A DNA stretch of 62,105 nt from an uncultured Phycisphaerales bacterium (GCA_937871915.1 CALMPG010000142.1:1-62105); one strand, 5' to 3'. Shown: positions 45,246-54,647, counted from the first letter of the stretch. Numbers and translations: made by a program. The notes: generated by a model not told the origin, from the sequence alone.

Positions 45246-45941
45246 ATGGCACGCATCATCCCCAAGTCGATCCAGGACCGTCTGAACTTCTTCCTCGTGC
45301 ACGCGCAGGACTGGGCCGCCGATCCCGGCGCGATCGGGCTGACTCCCGGCGAGATCGCCGCGTTGCAGGAGGCCTACGAGGCGGCCCGCGATGCCGCGGT
45401 TGCGGCGCGGGAGGCGAGGCTCGCCGCCGAGCGGGCGACCGGGGAACAGACCATCCGCATGGCCGCGCTGGTGGACATGGGCGCGGGGCTCATCGCGAAG
45501 ATCAAGGCCGCCGCGGCGGGCAACCCGGCGGTCTACACCGCCGCAAGCCTCGATGTGCCCAGCGGCCCCACGTTCACCGGCATCGCCCCCCCCTCCCCCG
45601 AAGATTTCCGCTGCTCGCCGCGGCGCGATGGCGCGGTGGCGCTCTCGTGGACGAGCGACCTGAAGCGCACCAGTTTTTACCGCCTCGAGCGCGTGCTGAC
45701 TGTTGGGGGGGTTGCGGGAAGAACCACGCGCGAGTTCCTCGCCGCCGTCCGCGACAACGCGTTCACCGACGAGTCGCTCCCCGTCGGCTTCACGAACGTC
45801 GAGTACTTCCTCACGCCCGTGCACCAGCGTCGCAACAGCCGACCCAACCCCGGCGCGACCCGGTCCGCGACGTACACGCCGGGAAGCGTGTGGCCGCGAG
45901 TAGCAGCAACCACGACCGCGGTTCCTTCGCTCGCGGCGTAG
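45246..45941 (+). CDS. Helical-plus-FN3-like protein, paralog 2
   Basis: A 231-aa protein without a signal peptide. Residues 1-90 are helical (LTPGEIAALQEAYEAARDAA, RLAAERATGEQTIRMAALVDM), then a Pro-rich hinge and a beta domain (DFRCSPRRDGAVALSWTSDL, SFYRLERVLTVGG, TNVEYFLTPVHQ) matching the FN3 layout of the paralogs at 34415 and 56907, though the FN3 strands are more diverged. Start chosen at MARIIPK; the array frame is open upstream but untidy. Array B ends 17 bp before it. Confidence 0.78.
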   Translation: MARIIPKSIQDRLNFFLVHAQDWAADPGAIGLTPGEIAALQEAYEAARDAAVAAREARLAAERATGEQTIRMAALVDMGAGLIAKIKAAAAGNPAVYTAASLDVPSGPTFTGIAPPSPEDFRCSPRRDGAVALSWTSDLKRTSFYRLERVLTVGGVAGRTTREFLAAVRDNAFTDESLPVGFTNVEYFLTPVHQRRNSRPNPGATRSATYTPGSVWPRVAATTTAVPSLAA

Positions 45942-45983
45942 GACGCCCCGGGAATCGCGGGGTCGATCTGGTACACTTGGGCG

Positions 45984-46628
45984 ATGCCCTCCCGACGAAC
46001 CACTCGCATTGCTCTGGCGGCCGCGATCTGGCTCTTCGTCGGCGCGCTGGCAACGGTGGGCCTCGCGTGGGGGTTGTCGATCAACCATCAGCCGGGATGG
46101 GAGTTCGCGGGCCGATCATCGTTCCATCTCCCCCAACCGCTGATCGAAGGGGGGTGGACGGCGGTGCGCACGACGGCTTCCGATCGCACTTGGTGCGCAA
46201 TACACGTCGAGTCGGACTCGCTGGTGGCCGCCGGAAGGGCCGGGGGCGCGGATCGGGCCCGCGACCACGGCTTCCTGCTCTGGGCCGTGGGATGGCCGCT
46301 CCCCGCCATGCAGGGATGGCGAGATTGGAAGGCCACGGGACCGCAGACGTTCGAGGAGCACCCTCGCTTCCTGTATTGGTGGACCCGGCCGGACGCTCGT
46401 TTCCGCGCGGTCGTCGAGAACGTGTACATCCCTCTCGCCCCGGCGTGGCCCGGCTTCGCCGTCGATGCGATCGCCTTCGGCATGCTCGCGTGGCTCGTGG
46501 TCCGCGGACCGTCCATGACGCGGCGATGGCTCAGGCGGCGCAGTGGTCGGTGCCTGAAATGCGGGTACGAGTTGACAGGGCTGGCGCCGGAGGCTCCGTG
46601 TCCGGAGTGCGGCACAGCGCGTGCGTGA
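45984..46628 (+). CDS. Membrane protein with C-terminal zinc ribbon, paralog 2
   Basis: A 214-aa protein: N-terminal helix (ALAAAIWLFVGALATVGLAWG), hydrophilic middle, helix near 165 (FAVDAIAFGMLAWLVVRG), RRRSGR, and zinc ribbon CLKCGYELTGLAPEAPCPECG. Same architecture as 44211. Only the upstream FN3 paralog 2 separates the two, so this block looks locally duplicated. Function unknown. Confidence 0.82.
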   Translation: MPSRRTTRIALAAAIWLFVGALATVGLAWGLSINHQPGWEFAGRSSFHLPQPLIEGGWTAVRTTASDRTWCAIHVESDSLVAAGRAGGADRARDHGFLLWAVGWPLPAMQGWRDWKATGPQTFEEHPRFLYWWTRPDARFRAVVENVYIPLAPAWPGFAVDAIAFGMLAWLVVRGPSMTRRWLRRRSGRCLKCGYELTGLAPEAPCPECGTARA

Positions 46629-46663
46629 ACGGTGCGGCGGCCTTCCCTGGGAGGATGGTTGCA

Positions 46664-46697
46664 GGAACGGGGCTTCCCCCTTCCCGCACCGGCGACC
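46664..46697. repeat. GGGGCTTCCCCCTTCCC element (second copy)
   Basis: Shares GGGGCTTCCCC, CTTCCC and CCGGCGAC with 37476-37510; here in the gap before groES. Confidence 0.65.
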
Positions 46698-46731
46698 CGG
46701 CGATATCCGATTCCTACACTCACGCACCATC

Positions 46732-47097
46732 ATGGCCAAAGACCCATTGAAAGACTCCTCCGCCGCGTCGAAGCTCGAGACCGTCGAGCCCATCGGGGCC
46801 CGCGTGCTCATCCGCAAGGATGAGGACCGCAAGCAGACCAAGACCGGCATCCACCTGCCCGACAAGATCGAGATCCCGACGATCACCGGGCGCGTCGTGG
46901 CGATCTCCGCCAAGGTCGAGCACGACATCGACTACCCGATCAAGAAGTACGACCGCGTCCTGTTCAACCCCAAGCACGCCGTGCCGGTGGAGTTCGAGGG
47001 GGACAACCGGCTGTTTGTCATCCCCGTCGAGGATGTCGTCGCCGTCTTCCGCAAGCCCGGCGAAGAGTCGCCATCGCGCCACGACAAGCCGTTCTGA
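46732..47097 (+). CDS. groES: GroES-family co-chaperonin
   Basis: A 121-aa Cpn10-like protein: KLETVEPIGARVLIRKDEDRK opens the beta barrel and KYDRVLFNPKHAVPVEFEGD lies near the C-terminus. It is slightly longer than the usual 95-100 aa, with a 15-residue leader and a basic tail. The mobile loop is short (TKTGIHLPDKI), so identity as the main GroES should be taken with care. No groEL is adjacent; a stand-alone or second GroES is possible. Its stop overlaps the aroA start by one base. Confidence 0.78.
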   Translation: MAKDPLKDSSAASKLETVEPIGARVLIRKDEDRKQTKTGIHLPDKIEIPTITGRVVAISAKVEHDIDYPIKKYDRVLFNPKHAVPVEFEGDNRLFVIPVEDVVAVFRKPGEESPSRHDKPF

Positions 47098-48635
47098 TGC
47101 CCGACCGAGCCGCCCAGATCGCCGCGCTTCGCCTCCCTCTGGCCGATCTGCCCGATCCGCTTCCCATCCCGACGATCGCGCGGCCGTTCGATGCGACGAT
47201 CCGGCCGCCGGGCTCAAAGTCCATCACCAACCGGGCCCTGCTGCTGGCCGCGCTGGCGGATGGAGTGAGCGAACTGCGCGGCCCGCTCATCGATGCGGAC
47301 GATTCGCAGGTGATGCTCGCGGCGATTCGGCAACTCGGGGCCCGAGTCGAGATCATCCGGGGTGGCACTGGCAGCTTGTCTGCCAGTGATGTTGCCAACA
47401 GCGCCACTCGAACACTGGCGGACGAGCCGCCAGTGCCACCCACTCCGCACCTTGACATGCTCCGCATCACCGGCGTCAACGGCCGCTGGACCATTCCCGC
47501 CGGCCAGACCATCACGCTCAACCTCCACAACGCCGGCACCGCGACTCGGTTCCTCACCGCCGCGGCGATCCTCTCCCCGCCGGGCACAAGCGTCGTCATC
47601 GACGGCGACGCCCGCATGCGCGAGCGGCCCATTGCCGACCTGGCCGATGCGCTCCGCCAACTGGGCGTCGGCGTGGAGTTCCTCGGCGCCCCCGGCTGCC
47701 CGCCGCTTCGCATCACGCCCCCGGCCGACCTGGCGATGCTCGCCCGCAGCGTCACCTTCGACGATCCCAAGTCGAGCCAGTTCATCTCGGCGATCATGCT
47801 CATCGCCCCGTTCCTCGCGCGGCAGACCACGATCGAAGTTCGCGGCCCGATGGTCAGCGAGCCCTACATCGGAATGTCGCGCGACCTGCTCGGGCGACTC
47901 TTCGCCCAGCAGAGCGGCCCGAAACTTCCCGCCAGCATCAAGCACGAGACCGTCGCTCTCACGATCCCAGTCTTCCCGCTCAAGGGCTTCACGCTTGATG
48001 TTGAGCCAGACGCTTCGGGCGCGACCTACTTCGAGGCCGCCGCCGCGCTGATCCTCGGCGCACGGACGACCATCTCCGGCCTCGACCTCGGCCCCTCGGG
48101 CGGACGGGCCAGCCTGCAGGGCGACACGCAGTTCGTCTCGGTCCTCACCGCCGCCGGGGCCACCGTGGAACGCCTCAACGGCGCGCTTCGGGTCACGGGC
48201 GCCGCCGCGGTTTTTCCGCTAGACATCAACCTCGAGGACATGCCCGACACCGCCATGACCGCCGCCGTCATGGCCTGCTTCGCGTCCCCCACCGCCGACA
48301 ATCCCACCGCGACGAGCATGATCCGCGGCCTGCGCACCCTGCGCGTCAAAGAAACCGACCGCCTCGCGGCACTCAAGACCGAACTTTCCAAACTCGGCGC
48401 CGCAGTCGAGATCACCCGCGAACGCTCCGACGAGGGTCTCCGCATTTCCCCCCCCCAACTCCTCGACACCTCGACACCTCGGCACCTCGCGTTCGACACC
48501 TACAACGACCACCGCATGGCGATGTCGCTGGCCCTCATCGGCCTGCGGGTTCCCGGCGTGCGCATCAACAACCCGGGTTGCGTCGCCAAAACCTATCCGA
48601 CGTTCTGGCGGGACTTCGCCGCGCTGTATCGCTGA
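47097..48635 (+). CDS. aroA: 3-phosphoshikimate 1-carboxyvinyltransferase (EPSP synthase)
   Basis: A 512-aa shikimate-pathway enzyme: PGSKSITNRALLLAALADG, TITLNLHNAGTATRFLTAAA, DDPKSSQFISAIML and RVKETDRLAALKTELSKLGA, then DTYNDHRMAMSLALIGL near the end. It is longer than the usual 430 aa. Residues about 88-115 (GGTGSLSASDVANS...LADEPPVPP) come from a GTGGCACTGGC hairpin repeat (47361-47440), and PQLLDTSTPRHLAF from CACCTCGA units (48460-48489). Start overlaps the groES stop. Confidence 0.95.
   Translation: MPDRAAQIAALRLPLADLPDPLPIPTIARPFDATIRPPGSKSITNRALLLAALADGVSELRGPLIDADDSQVMLAAIRQLGARVEIIRGGTGSLSASDVANSATRTLADEPPVPPTPHLDMLRITGVNGRWTIPAGQTITLNLHNAGTATRFLTAAAILSPPGTSVVIDGDARMRERPIADLADALRQLGVGVEFLGAPGCPPLRITPPADLAMLARSVTFDDPKSSQFISAIMLIAPFLARQTTIEVRGPMVSEPYIGMSRDLLGRLFAQQSGPKLPASIKHETVALTIPVFPLKGFTLDVEPDASGATYFEAAAALILGARTTISGLDLGPSGGRASLQGDTQFVSVLTAAGATVERLNGALRVTGAAAVFPLDINLEDMPDTAMTAAVMACFASPTADNPTATSMIRGLRTLRVKETDRLAALKTELSKLGAAVEITRERSDEGLRISPPQLLDTSTPRHLAFDTYNDHRMAMSLALIGLRVPGVRINNPGCVAKTYPTFWRDFAALYR
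47361..47440. repeat. GGTGGCACTGGC inverted-arm element in aroA
   Basis: Left part GGTGGCACTGGCAGC-TTGT-CTGCCAGTG and right part CACTGGCGG-ACGA-GCCGCCAGTGCCACC; each half is itself palindromic and the outer ends (GGTGGCACTGGC/GCCAGTGCCACC) pair too. Confidence 0.88.
48460..48489. repeat. CTCGACAC 8-bp tandem units in aroA
   Basis: CTCGACAC, CTCGACAC, CTCGGCAC, CTCG; a short in-frame tract encoding LDTSTPRHL. Confidence 0.65.
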
Positions 48636-48644
48636 ATCCGCGGC

Positions 48645-49388
48645 CTATCCGCGGGTCTCGCACCCCGCCTGCCACGCCCTGAGAAACTCGAAGATATCGA
48701 GCATGTCCAGCCCGCCCGAGGCGTTGAAGTCGGCCGCCGGGCTGCCCGAGAGCCATTTGCTCAGAAACTCCGCCAGGTCCGCGGCCGTGACACTCCCGGA
48801 CCCATCGAAATCCGCAGCGCACCCGTCCCGGAGCGGCGTGATCTCCACCGTGACATCGTCGAATGCGAACTTCTGATTGGCCGCGGAGTTGAGCCCGAAC
48901 CCCACGCCCACCCAGACCGACTCGCCGGGGGCGAGCGTGATCTGCTTGCGCAGGGAGTGCTGAGCCCACCCCGCCTCCACCCCGGTGCGTCCCACGACCG
49001 ACAGATCGGCGCGGGTCTCGGGATCGGCAGGACCGATCGACGCGAGCACATCCGCGGCGTGTGCGTCTGTGCGGGTGGGCGACCACACCCAGAACGTGAG
49101 CGTGACGGTGTGCTCCCCGGGCGCGGCGACGAATCGCTTCTCCAACCAGACCGCGCTGCTGGCGTTCCCACCGTCGATGTTGAGCACAGTCCCCCAACGG
49201 CCGCTATGCACCGGGGTGTTGACCATCGTGACGCCCGCACTCAGGTCGGGCCTTCCGATCGCCGCGCCGTCCTTGGCCCACCCGCCCAGCCCATCCTCGA
49301 ACGATTCCGAGGAGCCGACGGCGCTGGCGACGGCGCAGACGGATGAGAGTGTCCAGACCACAAGCGCAGAGTTCGCAGTTCGGTTCAT
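48645..49388 (-). CDS. Secreted protein with C-terminal GC-type dockerin
   Basis: A 247-aa exported protein: signal peptide (SALVVWTLSSVCAVASAVG), a beta-sandwich (HTVTLTFWVWSPTRTDAHAAD, APGESVWVGVGFGLNSAAN), then a paired EF-hand tail (DFDGSGSVTAADLAEFLSKW, DFNASGGLDMLDIFEFLRAW) ending AGCETRG. It is the third dockerin-type protein here; unlike the other two, four residues follow the terminal Cys. Start chosen at MNRTANS. Its stop lies 9 bp from the convergent aroA stop. Confidence 0.85.
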   Translation of the reverse strand: MNRTANSALVVWTLSSVCAVASAVGSSESFEDGLGGWAKDGAAIGRPDLSAGVTMVNTPVHSGRWGTVLNIDGGNASSAVWLEKRFVAAPGEHTVTLTFWVWSPTRTDAHAADVLASIGPADPETRADLSVVGRTGVEAGWAQHSLRKQITLAPGESVWVGVGFGLNSAANQKFAFDDVTVEITPLRDGCAADFDGSGSVTAADLAEFLSKWLSGSPAADFNASGGLDMLDIFEFLRAWQAGCETRG

Positions 49389-49666
49389 GGTCGTTCTCCT
49401 GCCCCACGTCATTCCCGCGCCCCGCCCCACGGTCCTGCGGGTGTCTACGGGCACGCGGCGCGGGAGGTTGCGGGCGTGCCGAATGCGAGATCACATGAGC
49501 AAGTCGAAGCAACCGGAACGCGCTCAACGCGGAGTTCCGAGTCGCTGGATCGATCTCACTCCCGGGCATGCGCTTCCGAGTGCCTCCGGTCGGCATCCCT
49601 CCTCGCCTGATCCAGCTCGCCCACCACATCGATTGCATGCTCCCAGAATCCTGCTATTCTCGCCCC

Positions 49667-50605
49667 ATGCCCGAGGCCCCCTTCTCTGCCTCCACCCGCA
49701 CCCGCCGCATCACCCTCATCGGGTTGCTGGTGAACATCTTCCTTGGACTGGTCAAGCTCATCGCCGGCATCTTCGGCCACTCCGGCGCGCTCATCGCCGA
49801 CGCCATCGAGTCGCTCGCCGACATCGCCGGGTCGCTGGTGATCTGGTCCGGGCTGGCCATCGGCTCGCTCCCCGCCGATGAGGACCATCCCTATGGCCAC
49901 GGCAAGGCCGAGGGCCTCGCCGGGCTGGCCGTGGCGGGGCTCGTGTTCGCCGCGGGCGTGGGAATCGCCGTCAAGGCCGTGCACGACATCCGCACGCCCC
50001 ACGAGATCCCGGCCCGGTTCACGCTGCTGGTGCTCATCAGCGTGGTCATCATCAAGTACGCGCTCTTCGTCGCGGCCCGGCGCGTGGCCCGGCGCGAGGG
50101 ATCGGTTGCGGTCGAGGTGGATGCGGGGCACCACGTCGCGGACGCGATCACCTCTCTCGCCGCGGCCGTCGGCATTTCCGTGGCCATCTTCGGGCCTCGC
50201 TGGTTCGGCGGAACCGGGATCGCGGGCTTCGGCTGGGAGACGGCCGACGACTGGGCCGCGCTCTTCGCATCGTTCATCATCCTTTACAACGCCGTTTCGC
50301 TGGCCCGGATCCCGCTCCGCGAACTCATGGACCAATCAACCCCGGAAGATGAGCAGCGCGTGATCCGTCCCGCCCGCGAGATCGCCCGCCAGGTCGAGGG
50401 CGTCCGCGAGATCGAGAAGCTGCAGGCCCGCAAGTCCGGCGGGGGGTACTGGCTGGAGATGCACGTGCAGGTGGACCCGACCATGCCGGTGCGCGAGGCC
50501 CACATCGTCGGCGGGAAGGTCCGGGCCACGATCCGGGCCGAGATGCCGGTGGTGCGGGATGTGCATGTGCACATCGAGCCGCACGAGCAGGCGGAGGGGG
50601 CATGA
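49667..50605 (+). CDS. Cation diffusion facilitator family transporter
   Basis: A 312-aa CDF protein. Six membrane helices run from ITLIGLLVNIFLGLVKLIAG to ALFASFIILYNAVSLA. The metal site shows SGALIADAIESLADIAG (the D-x-x-x-D of TM2), DHPYGHGKAEGLAG, and EVDAGHHVADAITSLAA (TM5). A cytosolic ferredoxin-like domain ends the protein (GGYWLEMHVQVDPTMPVREAH ... VVRDVHVHIEPHEQ). It exports Zn or a related divalent metal by proton antiport. Start chosen at MPEAPFS. The GAGCAGGT repeat begins at its stop codon. Confidence 0.93.
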   Translation: MPEAPFSASTRTRRITLIGLLVNIFLGLVKLIAGIFGHSGALIADAIESLADIAGSLVIWSGLAIGSLPADEDHPYGHGKAEGLAGLAVAGLVFAAGVGIAVKAVHDIRTPHEIPARFTLLVLISVVIIKYALFVAARRVARREGSVAVEVDAGHHVADAITSLAAAVGISVAIFGPRWFGGTGIAGFGWETADDWAALFASFIILYNAVSLARIPLRELMDQSTPEDEQRVIRPAREIARQVEGVREIEKLQARKSGGGYWLEMHVQVDPTMPVREAHIVGGKVRATIRAEMPVVRDVHVHIEPHEQAEGA

Positions 50606-50659
50606 GCAGGTGAGCAGGTGAAGAGGTGATTGGTCACCTGCTCACCTGCTCACCTGTTC
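50604..50659. repeat. GAGCAGGT/TCACCTGC inverted-arm repeat
   Basis: Left arm 50604-50629 and right arm 50632-50659 pair almost completely, between convergent CDF and methyltransferase genes, and overlap the CDF stop codon. Could act as a bidirectional terminator hairpin. Confidence 0.88.
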
Positions 50660-51458
50660 AGTTCGTCCCCACCCTGCCCACCACGCACACAATCCCCGCC
50701 TCCCGCAACTCCCGCCCGTGGCCCATTGGCTCGGCTGCTGAGCCCACATCCTGGTACACATTCGTCGCGCCGAACCCCGCCTCTCGCATCGCCTCGCGGA
50801 GTTCCGGGATGCTCCAGAGCCGCCAGCGGTACACAAACGCCTCAGGGTATCGTGCCACCACCTCGCCATCCACCTCTACCTGAAAGTGGAGCACGTTGGT
50901 GACCATGGCCATGAGCGCATCGGCGTCGCGCTGCTCCCATGTGTAGCGCACGGTCTCGTGGCCGCGCCCGGGATGGACGCGTGTCACCGCGCCCTCCTTG
51001 AACACGCCCGGCCCGGTGTAGGTGTCGCACACGAACACCCCGCCGGTGTTCATCGCTCCGCGAACGCCGCGCAGGTAGCCCATCAGCGTGGCCCGATCGT
51101 GGAGGTAGCCGCTCGAGAAGTTTCCGGCGAACGCGACGTCGCAGCCACCGCGCTCGGACCCGGCGCCGGCCATCCTCTCTCGCAAGTCCCCCCGCACCAG
51201 CCGAATGTCAACGTCCATTCCCGCCCGCTCGTTTTCCTGCGCGGCCCGCGCCAGCACCTCGGCATCGAGATCGATTCCAATGGCCCGCCGCTTCGCTCCT
51301 GCCGAGCGGCCATCCTCGATCCATTGCCGCGAGAGCGCCGCCGTCCCGCAGAAGTCCTCGCGCAGCACGACCGGCTGATTCCCGTGGACCGCGTGCAGAA
51401 ACGCCGACACATGCCGCGGCGACTGGACGCACACCTCATAGCAGTCGTGCCTGTCCAT
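50658..51458 (-). CDS. Class I SAM-dependent methyltransferase
   Basis: A 266-aa protein: QPVVLREDFCGTAALSRQWI is the SAM-binding motif I region in the form seen in methyltransferases with E/DxCGT, then AIGIDLDAEVLARAAQ (motif II with acidic Asp), CDVAFAGNFSSGYLHD (motif IV) and FVCDTYTGPGVFKEG. Substrate unknown. Start chosen at MDRHDCYE, one base after the adenine deaminase stop, so the two are likely cotranscribed. The stop lies in the GAGCAGGT hairpin. Confidence 0.85.
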   Translation of the reverse strand: MDRHDCYEVCVQSPRHVSAFLHAVHGNQPVVLREDFCGTAALSRQWIEDGRSAGAKRRAIGIDLDAEVLARAAQENERAGMDVDIRLVRGDLRERMAGAGSERGGCDVAFAGNFSSGYLHDRATLMGYLRGVRGAMNTGGVFVCDTYTGPGVFKEGAVTRVHPGRGHETVRYTWEQRDADALMAMVTNVLHFQVEVDGEVVARYPEAFVYRWRLWSIPELREAMREAGFGATNVYQDVGSAAEPMGHGRELREAGIVCVVGRVGTN

Positions 51459-51459
51459 G

Positions 51460-53199
51460 TCAGACTTCCAGTTCGACCACCGCGAATCGCTCCACATCCA
51501 CCAGCCCGAGGTCCGTCACCTTCAGTTTCGGGATCACCGGCAGGCACATGAAACTCAGCGGCATGAACGGGTCTTCAACCGCACTCCCCAGCGCCCGCGT
51601 CGCCGCGAGCAACGCCCCCTGCCGCTCGATCACCGCCTCCGCGGTCTGGTCCGACATCAGCCCGGCGATCGGCAGTTCCAGCACGGCCAGCACCTGGCCG
51701 TCCCTCACCGCGCACTGCCCGCCCCCGCACGCCGCCAGCGTTCGCGCGGCGATGAGCATGTCCGCATCATCCGTCCCCAGCACCGCCAGGTTGTGCGAGT
51801 CGTGGCCGACCGTGCTCGCGATCGCGCCGGCCCGAAGCCCGAACCCGTGCACGAACCCGATCCCGATGTTCCCGCCCCCCCGGTGGCGCTCGATCACGGC
51901 GAGTTTCGCGATGTCGCGTGCCGGATCGGCCACGATCGCCCCCGCCACAACCATGGGCGCGGCGACCATCTCGCCCGTCACGATCTGCCCAGGGTTCATT
52001 CGGATGACGCGGATGCTCGCCCCCGGCTTTCGCAGGCCCACACGCAGCGACGCCGCCGACAGCCCGGCGGGCAGCCGCACGCCGCTCGACGGCGCGGCCA
52101 TGGTCTTCCCCCCCACTTCGCCCACAAACACGCCGTCCCGCGCCACCACGCGCCCGCCGTGCAGCACCACGCGCGGCCGCGGGGCGTGCAGATCATCGAA
52201 CACCACCAGGTCCGCCCGATACCCCGGCGCGACCGCCCCCATATCGCGCCGACCGTAGTGCCGGGCCGCGTGCAGCGATCCCATGGCGATGGCGCGGCAG
52301 GGGTCCATCCCCAGCCCGATCGCCCGGCGCACGACGTGATCGATGTGCCCCTGCTCTTTGAGGTCCGCCGGATGCCGGTCGTCGGTGCAGAAGCAGAACA
52401 GGTGGGCGTTGGCGGGAGTCACCGCGGGCAGCAACGCCTCGAGGTTGCGGGCCGCGCTTCCCTCGCGGATGAAGATGCTCATCCCAAGCCGGGCCTTTTC
52501 CATCGCCTCCTCGGCCGTGGTGCACTCGTGATCGGAGGAGATACCAGCCGCGAGGTAGGCCCGCAAGCCGCGGCCCCGCAAACCCGGGGCGTGGCCATCC
52601 ACCATCCGGCGCGACAGCCCGAGGTTGATCTTCGCCAGCACCCTCGCGTCCCCGGCGATGGCCCCGGGGAAGTTCATCATCTCCGCCAGCGCTACGACGC
52701 GCGGATCGTCGAAGAGCGGCGCAAGATCTCCCGCCTCCAGCCTCGCGCCGGACGTCTCCAACGGCGACGACGGCACGCAACTCGACACCGCGAACATCGC
52801 GTTGAACGGCAGCCCCTCCGCGTCGTCCATCACGTACCGAATCCCCGGCACGCCCAGCACGTTGGCGATCTCGTGGGAATCGAACACCGCCCCCGTCGTG
52901 CCGTGCGGGACGGCCAGCCGCACGAACTCGCGCGGCGGGAGCATCGTGGACTCCACGTGCATGTGGGCGTCGATGAACCCCGGCGCGACGAACGCGCCCT
53001 CGAGGTCCATCACCTCACGCCCTTTCGTGTACATCCCCTCCGGGCCGAGGCCCGCGATCCGCCCGTCCTTGATGGCGACGCACCCGTCCTCGACCTCGCA
53101 GGTGAACACGTTGATGATCCGCGCGCCGGTCAGGAGCAGATCCGCCGGCGCATCGCCGCGGGCCACTGCCAGCAGATCCGGTGTCACCACATGGGCCAT
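51460..53199 (-). CDS. ade: Adenine deaminase
   Basis: A 579-aa amidohydrolase converting adenine to hypoxanthine. APGFIDAHMHVESTMLPP carries the HxH metal ligands, then GTTGAVFDSHEIANVLG, ISSDHECTTAEEA, LFCFCTDDRHPADL, and a C-terminal half with IGIGFVHGFGLRAGAIAST and SHNLAVLGTDDADML typical of Ade/YerA. Start chosen at MAHVVTP. Upstream 20 bp away is the glycosyltransferase gene; downstream the methyltransferase starts after one base, so these three form a run on one strand. Confidence 0.94.
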   Translation of the reverse strand: MAHVVTPDLLAVARGDAPADLLLTGARIINVFTCEVEDGCVAIKDGRIAGLGPEGMYTKGREVMDLEGAFVAPGFIDAHMHVESTMLPPREFVRLAVPHGTTGAVFDSHEIANVLGVPGIRYVMDDAEGLPFNAMFAVSSCVPSSPLETSGARLEAGDLAPLFDDPRVVALAEMMNFPGAIAGDARVLAKINLGLSRRMVDGHAPGLRGRGLRAYLAAGISSDHECTTAEEAMEKARLGMSIFIREGSAARNLEALLPAVTPANAHLFCFCTDDRHPADLKEQGHIDHVVRRAIGLGMDPCRAIAMGSLHAARHYGRRDMGAVAPGYRADLVVFDDLHAPRPRVVLHGGRVVARDGVFVGEVGGKTMAAPSSGVRLPAGLSAASLRVGLRKPGASIRVIRMNPGQIVTGEMVAAPMVVAGAIVADPARDIAKLAVIERHRGGGNIGIGFVHGFGLRAGAIASTVGHDSHNLAVLGTDDADMLIAARTLAACGGGQCAVRDGQVLAVLELPIAGLMSDQTAEAVIERQGALLAATRALGSAVEDPFMPLSFMCLPVIPKLKVTDLGLVDVERFAVVELEV

Positions 53200-53218
53200 G
53201 GGGAGAAGCGTAGTGATC

Positions 53219-54466
53219 TCACGCCGCGGCCCGCTGGACGGCGTCCTGCTGTGCCATCCCCGCGGCCGCGAGGACAACGCCGACGCGATGATCCCACAGA
53301 TGCCGCGCCGCCACGACCGCTCGCCCCGCCGCGCCCATCGCCGCCCGTTGGTCCGCATCGGCCAGCAACTTCCCCACCGCAACCCGTGCCAGTTCCGGCC
53401 GGTCCGGCGCGTACTGCACCACCGGTCCGCCTCCGGGTACCCCGACACTCCGTGGCGGGTTTTCCGCCGCGCAGAACTCCCGCGTGATCGCCAGCCGCTC
53501 CTCCGCCACCGTCGCGCACCCCGCGGCCATCGAGAGCAGCACCCGCTCGCTGAACCCCGTGGCAAACTGCGGCGGCGAAACCGCCAGGCTCACTTTGGTG
53601 CGGGCCATCCAGCCCGGGAGCGATCCATACTCCACGTTCCCGCCGTATCTCAGCGTTCCCGTGGCGATGTCCTTCCACGCCTCCGTCCCGACCAGCACCG
53701 TGTTCAACCCCTGCATGGCCTGGGCCGCCGCGATACGCCGGGCCCGCCCCACCGCGGCCGTCGAATACGCGAACAGCGCGGCCATCAGCGCCCACTGGTC
53801 GTTGGCCCGCACGCCCGAGGGCAGGCACAGATCCATCGCCTGCCCAAACGACATCGCCGGACACTGGGTCCGCACCTCCACGAGGGCCTCGCACACACCG
53901 TGCAGCACGCCCGGCACGCGGCTCTTCAGTCGGCCCAGTTCCTCGCGGCTGGGGATCGATCCAGCGAGCAGCACGTCGATGTCTCTTCCCTTTCGATGAG
54001 ACGCTTCGATCGCCCCGGCCTCGCACAACGCCTCCGGCGCAACGCCGTGCCAGATGGTCACGTGCTTGAGATTCGGAAACCGCATCGCCAGCAGGTGGGC
54101 GTCGTCGGCCGTCACCGTCAGCAGCCGGAAGCCCGGATCGGCGGACATGCGGTCGAGCCATGCCGCGTCGATCGTGAGCGGATGATCCACGCACCACTGC
54201 ACGATGGACCGCTCACTCGATCGCTCCGGCCCCCCCGGCCCCCCCGCCCCCCCCGCCCACGCGTACACCTCATCCGCCGACGAGAGGTGGTTGAAGAACG
54301 CAAACAGTGCCCGGCCCGGCTTCCCCCAGGCCTCCGGCCCACCTGCATCGGGATTCACGCACACGCCCTGCCGCTGCATCGCCTCGGCGAACTGAGTTCC
54401 GAACGCCCCGAGCAGGCTGTAGCGGGACTGCGACTCGGTCACGATGTAGGCACGATTCGGGTTCAT
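53219..54466 (-). CDS. Glycosyltransferase-like protein (CgeB-type)
   Basis: A 415-aa protein. The N-terminal half is divergent ([32 protein letters not shown]). The second half shows [60 protein letters not shown] and [18 protein letters not shown], the pattern of glycosyl-transferase family 1-like CgeB proteins. Acceptor unknown. Residues [16 protein letters not shown] come from an in-frame GGGGTACCC element (53435-53459). Start chosen at MNPNRAYI. Upstream and divergent is icd, 182 bp away. Confidence 0.78.
   Translation of the reverse strand: MNPNRAYIVTESQSRYSLLGAFGTQFAEAMQRQGVCVNPDAGGPEAWGKPGRALFAFFNHLSSADEVYAWAGGAGGPGGPERSSERSIVQWCVDHPLTIDAAWLDRMSADPGFRLLTVTADDAHLLAMRFPNLKHVTIWHGVAPEALCEAGAIEASHRKGRDIDVLLAGSIPSREELGRLKSRVPGVLHGVCEALVEVRTQCPAMSFGQAMDLCLPSGVRANDQWALMAALFAYSTAAVGRARRIAAAQAMQGLNTVLVGTEAWKDIATGTLRYGGNVEYGSLPGWMARTKVSLAVSPPQFATGFSERVLLSMAAGCATVAEERLAITREFCAAENPPRSVGVPGGGPVVQYAPDRPELARVAVGKLLADADQRAAMGAAGRAVVAARHLWDHRVGVVLAAAGMAQQDAVQRAAA
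53435..53459. repeat. GGGTACCCC element (reverse) in glycosyltransferase gene
   Basis: Exact reverse complement of the 25-bp core at 803-827; encodes NPPRSVGVP on the coding strand. Confidence 0.9.
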
Positions 54467-54604
54467 GCCCCTGTATCGACCGCCGGGAGCAGCCGCCCCC
54501 AGCACGGCTCGCTCTCCCGGGCCATCTTCCGCCACGGATTCCCCCGGGGCCAGGCCCGGTGCCCAACCCGAAGGCCGGTTCCTATGCTCCGAACCAGTTT
54601 CTGA

Positions 54605-54637
54605 TCTGCCATTTGCTCTTTGCCATTTGCCATTTGG
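54605..54637. repeat. CATTTGC tandem arm upstream of icd
   Basis: Units GCCATTT, GCTCTTT, GCCATTT, GCCATTT, a single arm of the AAATGGC family; the icd ribosome site GGAG follows it directly. Confidence 0.85.
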
Positions 54638-54647
54638 AGCCCTCCCC

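Noticed and set aside
46732..47097. groES as a start of a groESL operon
   Set aside because: No groEL follows; aroA overlaps its stop instead.
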